Assembly (NCBI GenBank): GCA_036379935.1
Contig: DASVFT010000078.1
Coordinates: forward strand, 1 to 56,278
DNA from: JAOPZW01 sp036379935
GTDB taxonomy: Bacteria; Actinomycetota; Thermoleophilia; Solirubrobacterales; Solirubrobacteraceae
Reading direction: 5' to 3'
Length of the DNA stretch: 56,278 nucleotides
This document shows, piece by piece, positions 7,324 through 16,376 of this stretch (its first letter is position 1; each line of letters opens with the position of its first letter). The position numbers and the translations under genes were made by a program. The notes under the pieces were generated by a model that was not told the origin of the DNA, did not search any database, and was given only the letters and a program-made list of their open reading frames with translations.

Positions 7324-9689
7324 CGGGCGTCCAGGAGATCGACGGCGGCGCCGACGATCGTGTCGGCGTCGATGCCGAAGTACTCGTAGAGGTCGCCGAC
7401 GTCTCCGGACTGGCCGAAGTCGCTGACGCCGAGGCAGCCGATCGGCATGCAGCGGATCGCGGAGAGGAAGCTGAGCGTGTGCGGGTGGCCGTCGAGCACG
7501 CTGACGATGGGGGCGGCGCGCTCGGCCGGGAAGGCCTCGTCGAGGATGGCGTCGTCGCCCTCGCCGAGGCCCTGCCGCGCCTGCAGCGCCCGGAAGACGA
7601 GGTCCGCCGAGGTGAGGCAGACGACGTCGGCGGCGACGTCGGCGTCGCCGAGCGCCTCGGCGGCGGCGATGACCTCGGGCATCACGGCGCCGACCCCGAC
7701 GAGCGTGACGTCGGGCGCCGAGCCGGCGGTCCGCAGCCGGTAGGCGCCGGCCAGCGCCTGGCGGCGCCGGGTCTCGCGCGCGTCGGCGTCCTCGGGGACG
7801 GCGGACAACGCCTGGTCGATCGGGCGCGTCGTCAGCCGGAAGTACGACGAGGTGCCGTCCGGGCGGCCGAGGCGTGACATCGCGTGCAGGAGCGTCCACT
7901 CGAGGTCCTGTCCGAACGCCGGCTCCCATGCGATGCAGCGCGGCTGCTCGAGGCCGACGGAGGGCGTGATGATCGACTGGTGCGCTCCGCCCTCCGGCGC
8001 CAGCGTCACGCCGGACGGCGTGCCCACGAGGATGGACTGGCCGCCCGCGTACATCCCGAACGACCACGGCTCCAGGGCGCGCGTGACGAACGGGTCGTAG
8101 ATCGTGCCGATCGGCAGCAGCGCCTGGCCGTCGCGCGACCATGTCGCGCCCAGCTCGCCGAGCAGTCCCACGAGGTTGCCCTCGGCGATGCCGAGCTCGA
8201 TGTGCTGGCCGTGCGTCGTCTCACGCCACCGGACGAGCGTGTCGGTGTCGTCGGCGAACCAGTCGATCCGGTCGCCGATGTGCCAGATGCCCACGTGGTT
8301 GATCCAGCCGCCGAGGTTCGTCGAGGAAGCGACGTCGGGGCTGACCGTCACGACATGCGCGGCCACGTCGGGCGCCTCGCGCGAGAGGTCGACGAAGAAC
8401 CGGCCGAACGCCTGCTGGGTCGAGGCCCGACCGGCGTGCGTGCGACCCACGTCGGCAGGCGGGGGCGGGGCCGGGCTCAGCTCCACCGGCTCGCGCCGCA
8501 GGCGGGCGGCGACCCGGTCGCACATCTCGGCTTCGGGTGAGCCTTCGGCGAAGCGCGCCCAGGGATCTGCCGGATCGGCGCCCGTGGCCCGCGCCAGCTC
8601 CTCCCACTGGTCTACGGAGAGCAGGGCCGAGTGGTTGGCGGGATGTCCCTGCGTCGCCAGTCGCCACGCCTTGATGGTGTAGGCGAAGATCACCGACGGA
8701 CGGTCGGTCACCGCGTCGGCCTGCTGGAAGGCGTCGAGCAGGTCGCCGAGGTCGTGACCCCCGAGGTCGCGGATCGCCCGCAGCAGCTCGTCGTCGCTCA
8801 GCTCGCCGACCAGCCGCGCCAGCTCCACCCGGCCGCGTCCGCTGCCGGCCAGGCGCTCGCGCAGCTCGGTGGCATTGGACCGCAGCAGGCGCTGATACTC
8901 CTCGTTGGGCATGCCGTCGATGCGGCGGCGCAGCGCGGTGCCCCCGGGACGCTCGAACAGCTCGCGCAGCCAGCGCCCGTATTTGACGGTGATGGCCTGC
9001 CAGCCGGCGGCCTCGAACATCGCCGCAATGCGGCCGGCGGCGATGTCGGGCACGATGCGATCGAGCGACTGCCGGTTGAGGTCGACGATCCACAGCACCT
9101 CGCCCAGATGCGGGACGACCGGGTCGACGACGCTCTCCCAGATCGCGCCCTCGTCGAGCTCGGCGTCACCCAGGAGCGCGATCTGCCGGCCACCCTGCGG
9201 CACGTTGAAGTGACCCGCGGCATAGCGGTGCGCGATCGCGCTCCAGATGGGCGCCGTCGCCCCGATGCCGACGGAGCCCGTCGAGAAGTCCGCCGGCACC
9301 GGGTCCTTGAGCCGGCTCGGGTAGCTCTGCAGCCCCCCGAACTCCCTCAGCGTCGTGAGGTAGCTCGCGTCGAGTTGTCCCAGCAGGTACTCGATGGCGT
9401 GCAGGACCGGCGAGGCGTGCGGCTTGACCGAGACGCGATCCGGCGGGCGCAGGTGCTCGAACCACAGCGCCGTCATGATCGAGACCATCGAGGCCGAGGA
9501 CGCCTGATGGCCGCCGACCTTCACGCCGGATCGCGTGCTGCGGACCCTGTTGGCGTGATGGACGATCGACGAGGCCAGCCACAGGACACGGTCCTGCACC
9601 GCCTCGAGCGTCGCCAGCGACGCGGGCTGCGCGTGTTGAAGCGCCACGACCGCGGATTTTCGCGCGACTGGCGCTTCAGTCCCAGGCAT
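7320..9689 (-). CDS. Pyruvate dehydrogenase E1 component, homodimeric (AceE/transketolase-like)
   Basis: A 789-residue thiamine-diphosphate enzyme, shorter than E. coli AceE (887 residues) but with the same order: an N-terminal ThDP-binding half with the GDAELDEG motif (174-181) and Asn205 (IVDLNRQSLD), a pyrimidine-binding half (HIELGIAEGNLVGLLGELG), and a transketolase C-terminal domain. It would decarboxylate a 2-oxoacid, most likely pyruvate, and acylate the lipoyl arm of the E2 encoded immediately downstream with a 4-bp overlap. It is divergent from an Lrp/AsnC regulator 67 bp away. Homodimeric-type E1 paired with a separate E2 is normal in actinobacteria; specificity for pyruvate rather than another 2-oxoacid is inferred. 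Confidence 0.88.
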   Translation of the reverse strand: MPGTEAPVARKSAVVALQHAQPASLATLEAVQDRVLWLASSIVHHANRVRSTRSGVKVGGHQASSASMVSIMTALWFEHLRPPDRVSVKPHASPVLHAIEYLLGQLDASYLTTLREFGGLQSYPSRLKDPVPADFSTGSVGIGATAPIWSAIAHRYAAGHFNVPQGGRQIALLGDAELDEGAIWESVVDPVVPHLGEVLWIVDLNRQSLDRIVPDIAAGRIAAMFEAAGWQAITVKYGRWLRELFERPGGTALRRRIDGMPNEEYQRLLRSNATELRERLAGSGRGRVELARLVGELSDDELLRAIRDLGGHDLGDLLDAFQQADAVTDRPSVIFAYTIKAWRLATQGHPANHSALLSVDQWEELARATGADPADPWARFAEGSPEAEMCDRVAARLRREPVELSPAPPPPADVGRTHAGRASTQQAFGRFFVDLSREAPDVAAHVVTVSPDVASSTNLGGWINHVGIWHIGDRIDWFADDTDTLVRWRETTHGQHIELGIAEGNLVGLLGELGATWSRDGQALLPIGTIYDPFVTRALEPWSFGMYAGGQSILVGTPSGVTLAPEGGAHQSIITPSVGLEQPRCIAWEPAFGQDLEWTLLHAMSRLGRPDGTSSYFRLTTRPIDQALSAVPEDADARETRRRQALAGAYRLRTAGSAPDVTLVGVGAVMPEVIAAAEALGDADVAADVVCLTSADLVFRALQARQGLGEGDDAILDEAFPAERAAPIVSVLDGHPHTLSFLSAIRCMPIGCLGVSDFGQSGDVGDLYEYFGIDADTIVGAAVDLLDAR

Positions 9690-9719
9690 TCGTCGCGTAC
9701 ACGCGCCTCAACGACGAAT
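9688..9719. promoter_or_regulatory. Inverted repeat between E1 and Lrp/AsnC genes, possible operator
   Basis: Perfect 8-bp arms ATTCGTCG (9688-9695) and CGACGAAT (9712-9719) are separated by 16 bp in the 67-bp divergent promoter region. One arm overlaps the E1 start codon. Lrp/AsnC proteins commonly bind imperfect palindromes in their own divergent promoters, so this is a plausible operator; binding is inferred. Confidence 0.4.
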
Positions 9720-9756
9720 CTTTGCGCCTACGCCGCCTCAGCGTTACGATCGCGGC

Positions 9757-10221
9757 GTGCAACGAGCAGCGATTGACGCCATCGACCAGCGCATCCTCGA
9801 GCTGCTGGTCGAGGACGCACGCCGGTCGGCGAGCGAGATCGGACGTCTCGTCAATCTCTCGCCCGCCGCGGCGAAGCGGCGCATCGACCGCCTCCAGAGC
9901 GCCGGCTACATCCGCAGCTACACGGCCGTGCTCGACCACGCCATGCTCGGCAGCAGCCTGGAGGCGTTCACCGAGCTGCGCTTCGCTCCGGGTACGCAGG
10001 TCGACGAGATCGACAAGGCCGTCGTCGACCTTCCTGAGCTGGTGGAGTCCTTCACGCTGGCCGGCGACCCCGACGCCCTCATCCGCCTGCGCGTGACCGA
10101 CGTCGACCACCTCAAGCGGGTCATCGACCGCGTACGCCGTGGCCGTCCCGGCGGCGCCAAGATCATCGGCACCAAGACGCTCATCGTCCTCGGCATGACC
10201 AAGGGCGCCTCCGGCGCCTGA
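9757..10221 (+). CDS. Lrp/AsnC family transcriptional regulator
   Basis: A 154-residue protein of typical Lrp/AsnC size. An N-terminal helix-turn-helix (IDQRILELLVEDARRSASEI, then VNLSPAAAKRRIDRLQ) is followed by a RAM/ligand-binding alpha-beta domain (TLAGDPDALIRLRVTDVDHL). The start is GTG at 9757. It is divergent from the E1-E2 operon and very likely controls it in response to an amino acid or 2-oxoacid effector; the effector cannot be read from the sequence. Confidence 0.9.
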   Translation: MQRAAIDAIDQRILELLVEDARRSASEIGRLVNLSPAAAKRRIDRLQSAGYIRSYTAVLDHAMLGSSLEAFTELRFAPGTQVDEIDKAVVDLPELVESFTLAGDPDALIRLRVTDVDHLKRVIDRVRRGRPGGAKIIGTKTLIVLGMTKGASGA

Positions 10222-10320
10222 GGGGTGGAATCGGCCGCTGCGATGAGTTCGCCGTGGCGCGCCGGTCTAACGTACTGAGGCGTCGAGGCTGACGCGACGA
10301 ACGGCCATTGGAGGTCCACC

Positions 10321-11057
10321 ATGCCCGACTTCAAGATCGGAACTCGCGAGGAATGGCAGGCGGCTCGCGACGAGCTCGCGAAGCTCGAGGCTGAGCACGC
10401 GGAGCTCGGCCAGAAGGTGACCGAGCAGCGCCGTCAGCTTCCCTGGGTTCCCGTGGAGAAGGAGTACCGGTTCGACACCGAGGACGGCAAGAAGACGCTC
10501 GCCGAGCTCTTCGACGGGCGCTCGCAGTTGCTCGCCTACAACATCATGTTCGGGCCCGACTACGAAGTCGGCGCCTGCCCCGGGTGTTCGAACCTCGGGG
10601 ATGAGCTCGACGCCACGCGCGTGCATCTGAACCACCGCGACGTGACGCTGATCTGCTTCTCGCGCGCGCCGATCGATCGGCTCGTCGCCTACAAGGAGCG
10701 GATGGGCTGGCAGTTCCCGTACGTGTCGACGTATGGGACGGAGTTTCCGTTCGATTTCGGGATAGCTCTCACGCCCGAGCAGGCCCGGGGATCCCCGAGG
10801 TGAAGGGGATGATCGACAACCCGCCCGAGTGGCTCGAGGACTGGGGGCGGCAGGTCGGAGCCAAGCTCGAGGACGGCCTGCGCGAGGGCCCGAGCTTCAT
10901 CGCCTTCGCGCGCGACAACGGGACCGTGTACCACACCTACACGGTGATGGCACCCGATCCGTTCGTCGCGCCGTACCACTCGCTCCTCCTCGAGCGAACG
11001 CCCACGGCCCAGTCCGAGGAGCCTCGCGCTTGGCGCAAGGACGAATACCCGGATTGA
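10321..11057 (+). pseudogene. DUF899 thioredoxin-like protein, split by a one-base frameshift
   Basis: The first frame (10321-10803) encodes a DUF899 N-terminal part: thioredoxin-like WVPVEKEYRF, ACPGCSNLGDEL, and STYGTEFPFDFGIALTPEQ. It then ends in the out-of-frame GSPR-stop. The second frame (from about 10788 to 11057) continues the family exactly: GIPEVKGMIDNPPEWLEDWG, then FIAFARDNGTVYHTYTVMAP, and a C-terminal WRKDEYPD. Adding one G to the GGGG run at 10787-10790 joins both parts into a normal 245-residue protein. It is thus either a recent pseudogene or a homopolymer sequencing error. DUF899 proteins are thioredoxin-fold proteins of unclear role. The ATG follows GGAGG (10311-10315), a good Shine-Dalgarno. 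Confidence 0.85.
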
Positions 11058-11068
11058 TCCCGGGTGAC

Positions 11069-11872
11069 CTACGTGCGCTCCGGCGGAGCTTTGGTCGACC
11101 ATGCGCGCTCGTATGCGCGCACGAGGAACCGGTCGATCGCGCTGTGATCCGCGGCTTCCGGGAGGTCAACTGCGAGCAGCGCCTGCTCAAGCTCGCTGCT
11201 CTTGGCATGCAGGTCAGCGACGACTTGGGAAAGCGGCAGCTCACCGCGACGCACGGCCATCAGATGCCGCCTTGCTTCGTCCGGGATCGGAAGGCTGATC
11301 CGGCCCGTGGTGATCAACTCGATGCCTTGATACGCGACTCGAAGTGAATGCATCGCGTACTTGGTGTCATAGTCGTGCTGCGGCGAGAGCTCGCGAGTCC
11401 GGGTCGCATGGCGCTCACCGAGGAGGCCTCGCCGCTGTGCCTCCAGGTAGCCAAGGAACGCACGACCACAGCGCTTGGACACGAAGGCGGGCGCGAGCGC
11501 TTGTAGCTCGGCACCGAGTGAGGTCCGGACCATGACATGGGGCTCGTCGACGAACAGGAGGAGGAGAACGGTCGGACTGCCCTTCATCGCCAGGCGGCAG
11601 AACTTCCGAAGCCCGTAGATCGTGAGGTCGAGGTCTCCCGGGCCGCTCGGACGGCCCTCGGGCTGCGTCCGATACACCCAGTGCTCGAACGGCCGCAGCC
11701 CCAGGACATACTCGGCCGGCTCGATGCACACCCCCATCTCGTCGCGGTCGTCGGTCCCCGGGCTCGAGAGCCCATGAACGGTGGAGCCGACCACCGCGCG
11801 CAAGATGCAACGCTCTTCGGCAATCTGCCGAGCCCGTTCAGGATCAGGCTCCTTGCTCTTCCTCACGCCCAT
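11069..11872 (-). CDS. Nucleotidyltransferase-fold (Pol beta superfamily) protein
   Basis: A 267-residue protein with the minimal nucleotidyltransferase pattern near its N-terminus: VVGSTVHGLSSPGTDDRDEM (about 28-47), matching the GSxxxG...D.D arrangement of the Pol beta superfamily (YcgL-like group acting in phage-type or unknown systems). The rest is helical (FCRLAMKGSPTVLLLLFVDE, HSLRVAYQGIELITTGRISL). The substrate is unknown; members can nucleotidylate proteins or small molecules. It converges on the DUF899 pseudogene with an 11-bp gap and is otherwise unlinked. Confidence 0.8.
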   Translation of the reverse strand: MGVRKSKEPDPERARQIAEERCILRAVVGSTVHGLSSPGTDDRDEMGVCIEPAEYVLGLRPFEHWVYRTQPEGRPSGPGDLDLTIYGLRKFCRLAMKGSPTVLLLLFVDEPHVMVRTSLGAELQALAPAFVSKRCGRAFLGYLEAQRRGLLGERHATRTRELSPQHDYDTKYAMHSLRVAYQGIELITTGRISLPIPDEARRHLMAVRRGELPLSQVVADLHAKSSELEQALLAVDLPEAADHSAIDRFLVRAYERAWSTKAPPERT

Positions 11873-11934
11873 GAGGGCGCGAGCCTAGAGAGTGCGCGAT
11901 CACCTCGGCTGGTGGAGCGTTGAGCGTCGCTCAA

Positions 11935-12795
11935 TCAGGAGATGGGCGCGAACGTGTCGGGGTTCGGGCCCGTTCGCCCGGCCTCACCGCGATCGAGCGC
12001 GTCGATCTCGGCGACGTCGGCCGGACCGAGCTCGAAGTCGAAGAGCTGGAAGTTGTCCTCGATCCGGGCTGGGGTCGTTGACTTCGGGAAGACGATGTTG
12101 CCGCGCTCGATGTGCCAGCGCAGGATCACCTGTGCCGGTGACCTGGCGAGCTTGTCGGCGATCGCGGTGATCACGGGATCGTCGAGGACGGCGCCCTGGG
12201 CTATCGGCGACCACGCCTGGGTTGCGATGCCGTGCCGCTCACCGTAATCGCGGACCTCACCGTTGAGGAAGTAGGGGTGAAGCTCGATCTGGTTCACGGC
12301 CGGTACGACGTCGCTTGCGGCCGCGAGGCGCTCGAGATGGTCGATCTGGAAGTTCGAGACGCCGATCGAGCGCGCGCGGCCGTCGCGACGGAACTCCTCG
12401 AGCGTCAGCCATGTCGCGACGAAGTCGCCGTCGTAGAGCGTCGGCAGGGGCCAGTGGATGAGGAAGAGGTCGACGTAGTCCGATCCCAAGGCGCGGAGGG
12501 TCTGGTCGAACGCCCTCCGGGCGTCATCGGGCCGGTGGAAGGGGTTGCCCAGCTTGCTCGTGATGAAGACGGAGGAGCGTTCGAGCCCGGAGGCGCGGAC
12601 CGCCTCGCCGACCTCCTTCTCGTTGCCGTACATCTCCGCCGTGTCGATGTGGCGGTAACCCACCTCCAGCGCGTTGCTCACGGCGCGCACGGTGTCCTTC
12701 GGATCGATCTGGAAGACGCCAAAGCCGAGCTGCGGGATCGTGCGGCCATCGTTGAGCTCGATCGTCGGCGCAGTGGTCGTGGAGAAGGGGTTCAT
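11935..12795 (-). CDS. Aldo/keto reductase
   Basis: A 286-residue NADPH-dependent oxidoreductase of the AKR5-like group (2,5-diketo-gluconate/methylglyoxal reductase type). Signatures include the N-terminal GRTIPQLGFGVFQ, the catalytic Asp and Tyr in HIDTAEMYGNE, the conserved Lys in FITSKLGNPF, the His in FLIHWPLP, and the cofactor loop VFPKSTTPARIEDNFQLFDF. A strong Shine-Dalgarno (AAGGAG) sits about 10 nt before the ATG at 12795. It reduces aldehydes or ketones; the physiological substrate is unknown. It is divergent from the truncated LysR gene. Confidence 0.93.
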   Translation of the reverse strand: MNPFSTTTAPTIELNDGRTIPQLGFGVFQIDPKDTVRAVSNALEVGYRHIDTAEMYGNEKEVGEAVRASGLERSSVFITSKLGNPFHRPDDARRAFDQTLRALGSDYVDLFLIHWPLPTLYDGDFVATWLTLEEFRRDGRARSIGVSNFQIDHLERLAAASDVVPAVNQIELHPYFLNGEVRDYGERHGIATQAWSPIAQGAVLDDPVITAIADKLARSPAQVILRWHIERGNIVFPKSTTPARIEDNFQLFDFELGPADVAEIDALDRGEAGRTGPNPDTFAPIS

Positions 12796-13071
12796 CGGTT
12801 CTCTGCTCCTTCGGTTGGACAGCGCATTCGTGTGCTCAGGCCGCGCGGCGACGCTCGGCGCCGTCGTGCACCGGGGCGGGCTCTGGGACGTCCATGCGCG
12901 GCGCCGGCTCGAGCGGGCCGCGTGTTCGCGCCAGGCCGTCGGCGAAGCTGCCGGTCCGCGGCCTGGAGCGAGTGCCAGGCGACATGTCGAGCCCGTCGGG
13001 CACCACCGGGTCCTGCCCGTGAGCGCCGAGGAGGGAACGTCGCATGACTGTCTGGGAGAAGAGGAGGGCCA
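12796..13071. other. Intergenic stretch with one weak minus-strand reading frame
   Basis: Between the aldo/keto reductase and the truncated LysR gene lies about 276 bp. A minus-strand frame (13081-12836, 81 codons) begins MNALALLFSQTVMRRS and is rich in Pro and Arg afterwards; I recognise no family and it overlaps the LysR start. It may be leftover sequence from the deletion that removed the LysR N-terminus. No helix-turn-helix start for LysR is found in any frame here. Confidence 0.35.
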
Positions 13072-13919
13072 ATGCGTTCATGGGACCAGGCGCTCTCCCT
13101 CTCGCAGCCCTCCGTCTCGCATCAGGTGGCGGCGCTCGAGCGCGAGATCGGCGCGCCGCTGCTCGAGCGTCGCCCCGGCGGGCTCCAACTCACCCGCGCT
13201 GGCGCTCTGTTGCTCGAACACGCCGACGCCATCGCCACCCGCTTCGACCTCGCGGCACTCCAGCTCGCCGAGATCGCCGACGACGAACGGACGCTCCTGC
13301 GCATCGGCGCCTTCCCGACGGCCCTCGCCGGTTTCGTGCCATCCGCCGTGGCGCACGTCCGCGCCAGTCGCCCGGGCGTCAGGGTCGGGGTCGAGGAAGG
13401 CGGCGCGGACGAGCTGCCCGAGCGCCTGCGATCCGGAGACCTCCACCTCGCCGTCACCTTTCAGGACGCCGCCCTCCCGAGACGCGAATACGAGGGGATC
13501 GAACGCCGCGACCTGATGCGCGAACCGTTCCTGGTCGCGCTCCCGCCCGAGCACGAGCTCGCCGCGCAGCAGTCGGTCCGCCTCAGCGACCTGGCCGACG
13601 AGGACTGGACCGCCGCCTACACGGACGGGCTCATCGTCCGTGCCTGCCGCGCCGCGGGCTTCGAGCCGCGCCTCGTCTCGATCACGCGAGACCAGCTCGC
13701 CATCCGCGGCCTCATCACCCGCGGCCTTGCCGTCACGCTCGCACCTCGCCTGCTCGCCGAGGCCTTCGTGGACACCGCGCTGCGCCCCATCGCCGGCGAG
13801 GGTCCGCACCGCGACGTCTACGCGCTCCTCCCGCCCGGCGGCCGACATCCGCTCCGCAACCGATGCTCGCCCCACTCACCCAAACCGCCGAGGAACTGCA
13901 GGGCGAGCTGGGCTCCTGA
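13072..13919 (+). pseudogene. LysR-family regulator, N-terminally truncated and frameshifted near its end
   Basis: The frame opens directly in the recognition part of a LysR DNA-binding domain (ALSLSQPSVSHQVAALEREI), so about 20 N-terminal residues (helix 1 and part of helix 2) are missing; an in-frame stop lies at 13045-13047. The effector domain is well preserved (LRIGAFPTALAGFVPSAVAH, EPFLVALPPEHELAA). Around 13857-13862 the frame leaves the family: the expected ending MLAPLTQTAEELQGELGS is in the frame that stops at 13919, while the original frame runs on to 14316 through low-complexity sequence. It looks like a decayed regulator, originally of the divergent aldo/keto reductase. Confidence 0.75.
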
Positions 13920-13995
13920 GCCGAGTGTGCAGCGCCGTCAGGCCGTCCCGCCGCCGCCTGCCCGGAGCCCGGCGCGGTCGCCGCGGGGTGCGGGC

Positions 13996-14280
13996 TCACA
14001 TCTTGAGGTCGAGCTTGACCTCCCCGCGATCGATCGACGCCCGCGTGCCCGGCGTCTCGGACGAATCCATGCCATCGAAGGCGGCCTCGGAATCGCGCAT
14101 GTCCTCAGCGCTGTCGAAGAATTGGACCACGACCGCCGTGCGTTGGTCCTCGTCGACGACCATCTGAAGGCCCGTGGCCTTGATGCCCTCCGGCGGCCCT
14201 CCCGACTCGTCGATCTCGGACACGAGCCTCTCGACCCGCGCCGGGTCAACGTCGGTGAACCGCACCACGCGCATGTGCAT
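13996..14280 (-). CDS. Small dimeric alpha-beta barrel-like protein
   Basis: A 94-residue protein (MHMRVVRFTDVDPARVERLV...) with a beta-alpha-beta-beta-alpha-beta pattern like antibiotic-biosynthesis-monooxygenase (ABM) and EthD-like ferredoxin folds: strand RVVRFTDV, helix VERLVSEI, strand GLQMVVDEDQRTAVVVQFFD, helix AEDMRDSEAAFDGM, final strand SIDRGEVKLDL. Function unknown. Single gene. A purine-rich Shine-Dalgarno (AGGAGCTCC on the coding strand) precedes the ATG. Confidence 0.75.
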   Translation of the reverse strand: MHMRVVRFTDVDPARVERLVSEIDESGGPPEGIKATGLQMVVDEDQRTAVVVQFFDSAEDMRDSEAAFDGMDSSETPGTRASIDRGEVKLDLKM

Positions 14281-14594
14281 GAGGGAGCTCCTCTTCGTGG
14301 GTTTGGCCGACCCTAGCGCCCGGGGTCGTGTCGACGTGAATATCTCTCGAGGGACATATCAGAACCGCGATCGTGCTCAGCCTCGCGGCGGCGCTCGTCG
14401 ATGACGCGGACGTGCGCATGGGCATCTGGTCGGCGGTGCTGTCGTGACCGTCGCGGGCGCGCCAGCGCTGCTGCTGAACACCCCTGAAGGGCGCCCATAG
14501 TCCGCACCTCAGGCGGCGTCTCGGCAGTCCTCGTGGATGAGGCCGCCATGGCGCTTGTCCGCGAGCGATGGCCAGCTGGTAAGTGCCCAGGCGA
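14281..14594. other. Gene-poor stretch
   Basis: About 314 bp with no supported gene. A short plus-strand hydrophobic stretch at about 14360-14447 (TAIVLSLAAALVDDADVRMG, ending in a stop) looks like the tail of a lost membrane-protein gene, but is too short to assign. Confidence 0.4.
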
Positions 14595-15005
14595 CTACTG
14601 GATACCGACGTCCGTCACACGCTTGTCCATGCCAAGACGTAGCTCAAGGTATTCCCCGTCTAGCCTGACCTCGCCCCGCTCCCGACCAATCAGATACTCG
14701 AGTTCGCCCGTCGTCCGCTCGTCGGGTGGCCCCAGCATCTCGATCACCTTCGTTGCGGGGGTCCCGACGAGCGCCTTGCACGTCACGATGTCATCGGCAA
14801 GGTGCTGACGCTCGGTGAGGCCGTCCGGCCCTTCGTCATCTGTTGTGGCTCTTGCCCAAGTGGTGGCGTCGACCCGTAGAGCCGAGCAGTCACTCTGCGC
14901 TCTGCCAGGGTCGTCGGAGCGATCCCTGTCGCAGGCGGCAGCGCCGCACGCGAAGGCGGCGATGGCGAGAGCGAGCGCTCTCCTAGATCTGGTCGGCCAC
15001 CGCAC
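14595..15005 (-). CDS. Putative secreted lipoprotein, unknown function
   Basis: A 136-residue protein with an Arg-rich N-terminus, hydrophobic core and Cys near the end of it (FACGAAAC, Cys20 or Cys25), typical of a lipoprotein signal. The mature part (KVIEMLGPPDERTTGELEYL) resembles the small SmpA/BamE-type or BLIP-like fold in which VxxxLGxPd is common; this is inference only. No operon partner is evident; it is followed downstream by noncoding sequence. Confidence 0.65.
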   Translation of the reverse strand: MRWPTRSRRALALAIAAFACGAAACDRDRSDDPGRAQSDCSALRVDATTWARATTDDEGPDGLTERQHLADDIVTCKALVGTPATKVIEMLGPPDERTTGELEYLIGRERGEVRLDGEYLELRLGMDKRVTDVGIQ

Positions 15006-15056
15006 GGGTCGAATCCGGACGGTCCTGGATCACAGGCGTTGGGGCGGACCCGCTGG

Positions 15057-15408
15057 TCAGGCGGGCTGCCACAGCTCGACCCGATTGCCCTCAGGATCGG
15101 TGACCCAGCCGAATCGACCGACACCCTCCATGTCCTGCGTCTCTTTGGCCACGTCGGCTCCCTTGTCGCGCAATTGCGCGAGCATCGCATCCAGGTCGCG
15201 GACCCGGAAGTTGAGCATGGTGCTGCGCGCGTGACCCGAAATACTCGGTCTCGGACTCGAACGTCGCGAACACCGTCGGCCCGGCTCCCTGACGCCACAG
15301 GCCGTTCTCATCGGCGTCCAAGCCCAGGCAATCGCGATACCACGAACTCAGGGCCGCCGGGTTGGCGGCCCGCATGAAATACCCACCGATTCCAAGCACA
15401 CGTTCCAT
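15057..15408 (-). pseudogene. VOC/glyoxalase-like protein, frameshifted
   Basis: From the ATG at 15408 the frame gives MERVLGIGGYFMRAANPAAL, then SSWYRDCLGLD, and TVFATFESETEYFG, a normal start for a vicinal-oxygen-chelate domain. The family's second half (MLNFRVRDLDAMLAQLRDKG, then GRFGWVTDPEGNRVELWQPA) is in another frame, ending at 15057. The switch lies at about 15216-15230; removing one base restores a protein of about 116 residues. These proteins include glyoxalase and bleomycin-resistance relatives; the role here is unknown. Either a pseudogene or a sequencing indel. Confidence 0.8.
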
Positions 15409-15583
15409 GCCCGCGATCTTCCCAGGACGGCGATCGGGCGGGGTGGCACCACACCATCCCCCGCACCGCGCGTCCGGGGACGGACCAAGTTGCTCAGCAA
15501 CGCGAGCCACGCCGCGCGTCGCCTCCGCGCGAAACGCGTCGCTGACGCGTTGGGGTCCGGCTTGCGACGATGTCGGCGTGGCG

Positions 15584-16246
15584 ATGACGTTGGGCGAGGG
15601 TGAGCCGGCGGCGGGCCCGTGGCGCGTCGAGCGCTTGACCGACTTCGCTCGGCTCGTGCTGAGCGTGGTGGGCAGGCCGGCAGGGCGACCGCCGATCGTC
15701 GCGCTCGATGGCCGAAGTTCAAGCGGTAAGACGAGTCTTGCCGGCCGTCTTGCGAGTGTGATCACCGGGGCGGTCACGGTGCACACCGATGACATCGCGT
15801 GGTCGCATTCTCGCTTTGGCTGGTCCGATCTCCTCGCGCGCGGAGTACTCGAACCCGTGCATAGCGGCCGGGCGGTGGCCTACCGCCCGCCGGCGTGGGA
15901 TCAGCACGAGCGCCCCGGCGCCATCGAGGTTCCGGCGGAGGCCAGCCTGGTCATCATCGAGGGAGTCGGAGCCAGCCGACGTGAGACCGCCGACCTCCTG
16001 GACACGGCCGAGTGGGTGCAGTCGGACCTCAACGCCATTGCGCGACGGAATGCCGCGCGCGTTGCCGCCGGTGAGACCGACGCGGACGGTGTCGCCGCGT
16101 GGATGAAGGAGGAGTTTCCCTTCGTCGCACAGCAGCGACCGTGGGAGCGCGCGTTCATCGTCGTGGCGGGGACACCCGACCTCTCGCACGATCTATCCAG
16201 CGAAGTCGTGCTGGCAAACGCGGCCGGCATGAGCGAGGCCAGCTAG
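15584..16246 (+). CDS. P-loop kinase, uridine kinase-like
   Basis: A 220-residue protein with a clear Walker A GRSSSGKT (43-50), then HTDDIAWSHSRFGWSDLLAR with the acidic DD typical of the uridine kinase/(d)NMP kinase group, and IIEGVGASRRE as the Walker-B-like strand. ATG 15584 is chosen; an in-frame GTG lies at 15578. The longer upstream frame is noncoding. The phosphorylated substrate is unknown. Divergent from the VOC pseudogene. Confidence 0.82.
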   Translation: MTLGEGEPAAGPWRVERLTDFARLVLSVVGRPAGRPPIVALDGRSSSGKTSLAGRLASVITGAVTVHTDDIAWSHSRFGWSDLLARGVLEPVHSGRAVAYRPPAWDQHERPGAIEVPAEASLVIIEGVGASRRETADLLDTAEWVQSDLNAIARRNAARVAAGETDADGVAAWMKEEFPFVAQQRPWERAFIVVAGTPDLSHDLSSEVVLANAAGMSEAS

Positions 16247-16376
16247 CCTGAGCAGCCAGGGTGCTGCCTTGGGGACGAAACCAGCGGTGTCCCGCTGCTC
16301 GACCACGGCGCCGCTCCCGGGATCTGTCCGCGGTGGATCCTTCGGAGCGGACACTGCGCTCTCGCGATCGTCAGCG

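Noticed and set aside
14313..14549. Minus-strand frame after the ABM-like gene
   Set aside because: Arg/His/Ser-rich with no family sequence or Shine-Dalgarno; a plus-strand hydrophobic fragment overlaps it. Treated as noncoding.
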